From Isoetes taiwanensis (taxonomy: Eukaryota > Streptophyta > Lycopodiopsida > Isoetales > Isoetaceae), in contig JAJEKV010000224.1 in the NCBI GenBank assembly GCA_021234155.1, forward strand, positions 60,001 through 124,000: a stretch of DNA of 64,000 nt, written 5' to 3'. Position 1 is the first letter of the stretch. Each line of letters opens with the position of its first letter. Under the pieces are notes generated by a model. It was not told the DNA's origin. It was given only the letters and a program-made list of their open reading frames with translations, and made no database searches. This document shows, piece after piece, positions 59,505 to 64,000 of this stretch. The position numbers were made by a program, and so were the translations under genes.

Positions 59505-62028
59505 TTTTTTTTTTTTTTTTTTTTTTTTTTGAAAGTAAGAGACAGTTTTATCATTAATTATAAGATCTCAAGTACATAGCAAAATATATGCTTTTGCTAG
59601 AAAATCATACCAAAATATAAATATAAAACCAACAAGGAGCTTCATAGTAGAGGAACTATGATCTCCAAACATGTAGAGTGTGACAGTCAGCAGCAAATAA
59701 GAAAATATCTGGAGAGTATAGCTTCTTGAATAAAGAGAAATCCGAGGTAGTCTATCATGTTGAAAAGATCACGTGAATTATCAACTTTTCCCATACTGTA
59801 GAATCCTGCCAACAGGTTAATCTACCAAAAAAGTAAGCTAGATCAAAATTAAAGAAGAGCAGGAGCATGTGTTGCTGGGAACCAAGAAGGAGGTGATGTT
59901 TAGGACTCAGAGAAGAAGACTGAATTGTAGTAGGCATTAAATGCATCAGTGGATCCAAAAATGTAGTGATCAGGAGACCAATTGTTGCTGTAGAATAGGC
60001 GAAATTTGTCCTTGTCCTCCAAAAGAATCAGCAAGGATCCATATAGATCAGCAAGTAGCTTGTGATTGTAGTACATAGTTCTATACCTTCTCATTTGTCT
60101 CTTAGTAAGTATGAAGTTGTGATTTGACAGAAAGGTCCACAAGCAATGAACCTGCACTACCTCTCTACAGAAGATAGCAGCCCATAAATCCTCACTTTCT
60201 TTTTTATACCTTCTGTGCCTTGTTCTCATAAGAAAAGATTCCATCGAGGTAGCAATACTGTTTTGCATAGTCTGATCTTTGGCTTGTTGACTGAAAGGCG
60301 AGATGTCATCAAATTTACCTCTTCCATCTCCACGAAGGAATTCAAGATACTCTAGGATCATCAGAGAGGAAGGAAGGAAGGAAGGTGTATTTTTACGTCG
60401 TAGCACTAGGAAAAAGTTAGAATCTACAACATTTAAACTTGAAGTAAATAAATCATAATGTCCCTTATACTCTCCATGGGCCTCCCAATTCCTGTCATAG
60501 TTAGTTCCATATTTCTTTTTTTTGTGAGCAAGAGCAATAGTTTCAAAGTAAAATTGAAAATGCATCTTTATCCAAAAGATGGAAGGCTTTTTCTTTCCAT
60601 ACAAAACACGATTTCTAGCTTTCCAGATATTCCAAAGAGCAATGTAAATAACTGTATTGACAAATCTATCATCATATTGGATAAGTGAGAGAAGATTCCC
60701 ATCATTTACAATGCCAAATTTATCAGCAATCCAAGTCCAGAAACCAAAGAAAGATATGTCACATATCCTCAACTCTATCATATGCCATGGGGCAGTTTGC
60801 TATGATGTTAGGATTTCTCTTTGACAAAGAGTACAGATTGTTCAAACTGCCATTGGCAAGAAGCCAAATGAAATAGGAAATTTTGGGAGGACGGTAAGAG
60901 TTCCATACATTATGAAAAAGATCCTTAAGCTGAGCATGATTAATAGACCATTTCAACATAGCTTTGCTGTCATCAATATTGGAGGACATAGCATTGTATA
61001 CGTACTTAACTTTGTATACCCCTTTGCCATTTATAATCCAGTCACCCTTCCCAGAATTAGGAGACAGATTAGAAAGATAAGGTTTGATATGAGTATAGAT
61101 CTTTTTGGCTGAGGAAGTACCCTCAACGATTTCTTTCAGTCTAGTCCAAAAAATTACTCTCCCTCCTGAGAAAAGGTCTTTGATATAATCTAGACCAGCC
61201 TCATGCCATTTCTTATAAATCCTTGGATGCTTAATTGCCAAGACTGAAGACTTTCGATCAGCCAAAATAGGATTCCTGAAAATGGAGAGATCAACATGGA
61301 GCTTATCTCTTGAGATGAATTGGAAGCTAGGGGAGATAGAATTCCAGGCCTTGATCAAGTTACCCATTAAGGGAGAGATATTGGAGGCAGGCTTCATATG
61401 AGTGAATGCAGAGTGAGGAAGCAAATGCTAAATAAAGGGATGCCTATAGGGATGACTTTGGTTGATTCAGAATCTGATAAACTTATAAGCAGGAGATTGA
61501 CTCCCATGAATGGCCTTCCAAACAAACTTCCCAGCAAGAGATTGAGCTTGAAGAAAAAGGTTCTTACAACCTAGACCACCAGAGTTCTTAGATTTACAAA
61601 AAGATCTCCAATTGACAAGGTGACTTCCTTTTCATATGAAGTTTCTAATGATTTTCTCCCAACTCCAAATAAACACTTTTAGGATCAACTAAGGCCGTGG
61701 AGAAGTAGACATGAGAGCTTGCAAGGACATAATTCTCAAAAGGATAGGATCCCAAAGGCCTTTAATACTCTGATTCATAGAAAGAGGCATACCCAATAAT
61801 TTAGTAGAATGGTCAGGCGAGAGAACATTGATTTTAGCTAATTGCTGGTGAGGAATGTCCCCAATGATCAAACTTTTGTTGATGTTTAGTTGAATGCCCG
61901 AGGTAGCTGAGAACTGGCTGAGAATTTTGAGGAAGAATTCAATGTTAACCATATCAGCATCAAGAAAGGAAAAAGTATCATCTGCATATTGAAGAATAGT
62001 GAGGCATTCGGGCATACGCACAATATTG
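59505..62028 (-). mobile_element. 5'-truncated L1-type LINE with poly(A)
   Basis: A run of 26 T at 59505-59530 is the poly(A) tail on the minus strand. Moving upstream, the coding region gives the reverse-transcriptase active site QYADDT (about 61975-61990), followed by GIQLNINKS and KLLGMPLS, then SWEKIIRNF- and HLVNWRSFCKSKNSGGLGCK-like text, then the zinc-binding reverse-transcriptase tail region (YRPPKISYFIWLLANGSL, about 60850-60900). The reading frame is broken in the 61.43-61.69 kb interval and near 60.78 kb. The endonuclease and the front of the reverse transcriptase are missing: the copy starts abruptly a few codons before the YADD motif, as expected from incomplete reverse transcription. 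No clear target-site duplication was found. Confidence 0.92.
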
Positions 62029-62531
62029 GGGGCAATTTTAAGGCGCCCGACATTGGGTCTTTGGGGGTGCTTTTGGCCTTTTTCCTAATTTTAGACTCCA
62101 TTATCGATTTAGGTTTTATGAGCGCCAAACCGCCGAGCAATTTGAGGAGAGATCGTTGGCCGCCAAGAGCATCCTCTCAAAATGATGATACCCGCCAAAC
62201 TGTCTTCCCCATTCAAGATGCACTTCTTCCTATTTTTTCAAGAAGAGATGGATTTGGTTGAGCGTTTTTGCCGAATTTGAAGCAAAATTCGAAATGCTGA
62301 TCCGAATCGGTGGCAAAGGACACGGGCTTCGATTTGGAGTCCGAAATACCAGATATAAGGGTGCCGAGTTTGTGCCATCCATCTGCCGTTGCCGCTGAAT
62401 TAATGTGATTTAGGAGAAGGATTGCCTTCCCCTTCAATTTCGCTTTGTAAAAGAGTTTCATCTCCCATTTCGGTTTCGAGTGAAAGACACATTGGACACA
62501 CTTGTTGTGACTGCATTCGTGTTAATCGCAA
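62029..62531. other. Flank between LINE and cysteine-rich gene
   Basis: A plus-strand frame (61989-62261) overlaps the LINE end and is probably chance. The 62400-62530 interval reads THTCCDCIRVNRKCLSPNTT-like in one frame and may be 5' coding or UTR of the next gene, since a Cys pair continues toward it. Confidence 0.4.
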
Positions 62532-64000
62532 ATGTTTATCACCAAATACAACTTGGGGAAGATTATATCCGCCAAAAAAGAAGAATGCAAAGGAAAAGAA
62601 GAGCCGAAAGATTGGCACAAGAATCAGTACGCAACCCCTCATAGATTGGCCACTAGAACCAAACAGAAATTGGCAAAAGATATTTTGGATAATATTCATA
62701 ATGTGTGCAAAAATTTGTTTCAAGATGATAGGGATGAGATATTAGCAAGAACAGGTCAAGGATTACCTCAAATTGGCATCATGGGCCACAAAGAATTTTT
62801 GGCAGTCAGGGATGTTGTTGATAATGTTAAGAGCAGTCTTCAAAGCAACAAGCTAAGAAGGAATCATGACATTACTCATGCAAGATCATCTACACTTTTA
62901 ATGGTGTCAACAATTCCAACAATAAGTCTCGACATTGCAAAGACATTGAACATAAAGAGAAAGGTTGTTTATGCTGCTTTGGACAAGAAGAGAGCAGCTG
63001 CAATTGGTGGACCTTGGTCCATGTTTAAAAGGAAAAATAGGAGTGACAAACTTTCTGTTGGTGATCGAGAGAAGGTATACAACTACTGGATTTCCAACAC
63101 CAGGGTTTCCCCTAACAAGAAGCAAGTTGTGAAGCTTAGAAGATGCAACGAAGGCTTGAAGACTCAGAAACCCTACAGATTGCATCCGATTCATTTTTGG
63201 AAGAATCTCGGGTTTTGAGATCTCTAACTCGATTTTTTATTCAATTCCAATGCTTTGTCTTCTTTATTTTCTTCTTCACTATGTTGCATATTACATGCAT
63301 TTCCTACATGCAAATTCTAAGCACATGCATTTATTTTCGCAAACAAAGTTCTAACGAGTTCATTTTTTCATTTAGGTTGTATTTTACAAAAAATTTCAGA
63401 AAGAGCACCCTGACATGAAGATTGGATTGAGGAGGTTTGAATCTTTGAAACCTTTGTTTGTTAGGAGATTGAAAGATCGAGAAACTTGCATGTGCATTTA
63501 TCACATGAAGATGGAATTTGTAAGGCAGACTTTGAATAGAATTAGAAGAGATCCAAACACACATGGGCCAAATTGTGCTTGCAAGTGTACAGTTTGTGGT
63601 AAGGGAGACCTTTGTGAAGCAAAAGACAAAACATTTAACAGTGTAAGTGAACTATGGAGGTCACTGGTCTGTTGTAAGGCAGAGGAGGAGATTTGGCACA
63701 AGGCAAAATGCCTTAAGCTTGACTGCACTTTTTGTGGTATCAAGAAACTAAGAAGATGTCCAAGGGAGAAGAGTGCATTGAGAACTATCGATTGGAAGAA
63801 CTTTGAGAAGGTATTTGCGCCTGTACCAATTGTTTTCCAATTGTTTACTTGCCAATTGAATGGTAGTGCTCAAAACAGATTTTTGGCTCTGTTTGGTGGT
63901 ATTCATCTTGCTTTTTTGTCAACACGGGTTAAGGAGACAATAAAGAAGTCCAGAGGCAAAGAGGGAAAAATCATAGAGAAGACAAAAAGACATTATGAGG
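62532..64000 (+). CDS. Cysteine-rich, probably transposon-encoded protein (3' end outside window)
   Basis: A first long frame (62532-63218) begins MFITKYNLGKIISAKKEECK and contains AVRDVVDNVKSSLQSNKLRR, a helix-turn-helix-like SLDIAKTLNIKRKVVYAAL and NYWISNTRVSPNKKQVVK. After an intron with acceptor TTTAG at 63371-63375, the frame from 63376 gives YKKFQKEHPDMKIGLRRF, RETCMCIYHMKMEF, a zinc-binding-like CACKCTVCGKGDLC, then VCCKAEEEIWHKAKCLKLDC and CGIKKLRRCP. A GTATTT near 63811 may begin another intron. The order (DNA-binding-like N-terminus, conserved SxVSPNKK block, KIGxxxFexLkP, Cys cluster) resembles a large transposon-derived protein family recalled from non-seed plants and animals; I cannot name it. 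Frames are long and intact, unlike most relics here. The splice donor of the first exon was not settled. Confidence 0.6.

Noticed and set aside
59495-62045. Target-site duplication of the LINE (CAATTTT on both sides)
   Set aside because: The match is short, overlaps the poly(T), and could be chance; neither flank gives a convincing longer repeat.
1-64000. CRISPR arrays, bacterial operons, ribosome-binding sites, rRNA genes
   Set aside because: The DNA is plant nuclear; the repeats seen are tandem, palindromic or transposon-type, with no regular repeat-spacer array and no rRNA signature.

Overview
This is a nuclear segment of a land plant: spliced genes with GT-AG introns, En/Spm-type CACTA transposons with TNP2-like transposases, an L1-type LINE, a MITE, tRNA-derived sequence and AT-rich non-coding DNA. 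The lineage is not fixed by the sequence. Two unassigned transposon-like protein families and an adenine-methyltransferase-like/FCP1-like gene make a non-flowering plant (fern or lycophyte grade) my weak guess. No complete, undamaged host gene is visible; the window is almost entirely nested mobile DNA plus gene fragments.

Layout. 1-362: tail-less fragment of an aldo-keto reductase. 1067-13596: CACTA element 1 (12,530 bp, target-site duplication GTA on both sides), carrying a minus-strand TNPA-like gene and a divergent plus-strand TNP2-like transposase. 13.6-29.5 kb: gene-poor DNA holding an OBG-GTPase exon fragment, a TGCATG-rich tract, two large inverted-repeat elements, a 412-bp MITE whose empty site is preserved in a sister repeat, and a tRNA-derived SINE-like sequence. 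30179-46511: CACTA element 2 (16,333 bp, target-site duplication TGT), with the same divergent gene pair; its transposase is wrecked but three TNPA-like exons stay open and splice in frame. Element 2 sits inside an older minus-strand transposon-like coding relic (48.36-46.51 kb and 30.18-29.53 kb).

49-56 kb holds a decayed gene that reads as a DNA-methyltransferase-like region joined across one intron to an FCP1/HAD-phosphatase-like domain. Around and inside it the palindrome CTCGACTCGCGAGTCGAG and worn copies of it recur, including in two tandem arrays. 57.3-62.0 kb: LINE material, including a 5'-truncated minus-strand L1 with its poly(A) tract. 62.5-64 kb: the start of a cysteine-rich, probably transposon-encoded gene that runs off the window.

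How parts work together. In each CACTA element, TNP2 is expected to cut the TIRs and the TNPA-like protein to bind subterminal repeats. In element 2 the decamer AAAAGCGCCG lies near both ends and also in the gap between the two divergent genes, which would let the binding protein act on its own promoter. Many coding relics show single-base frameshifts with protein similarity continuing on either side; this may be true decay or long-read consensus error, and only read data can tell.
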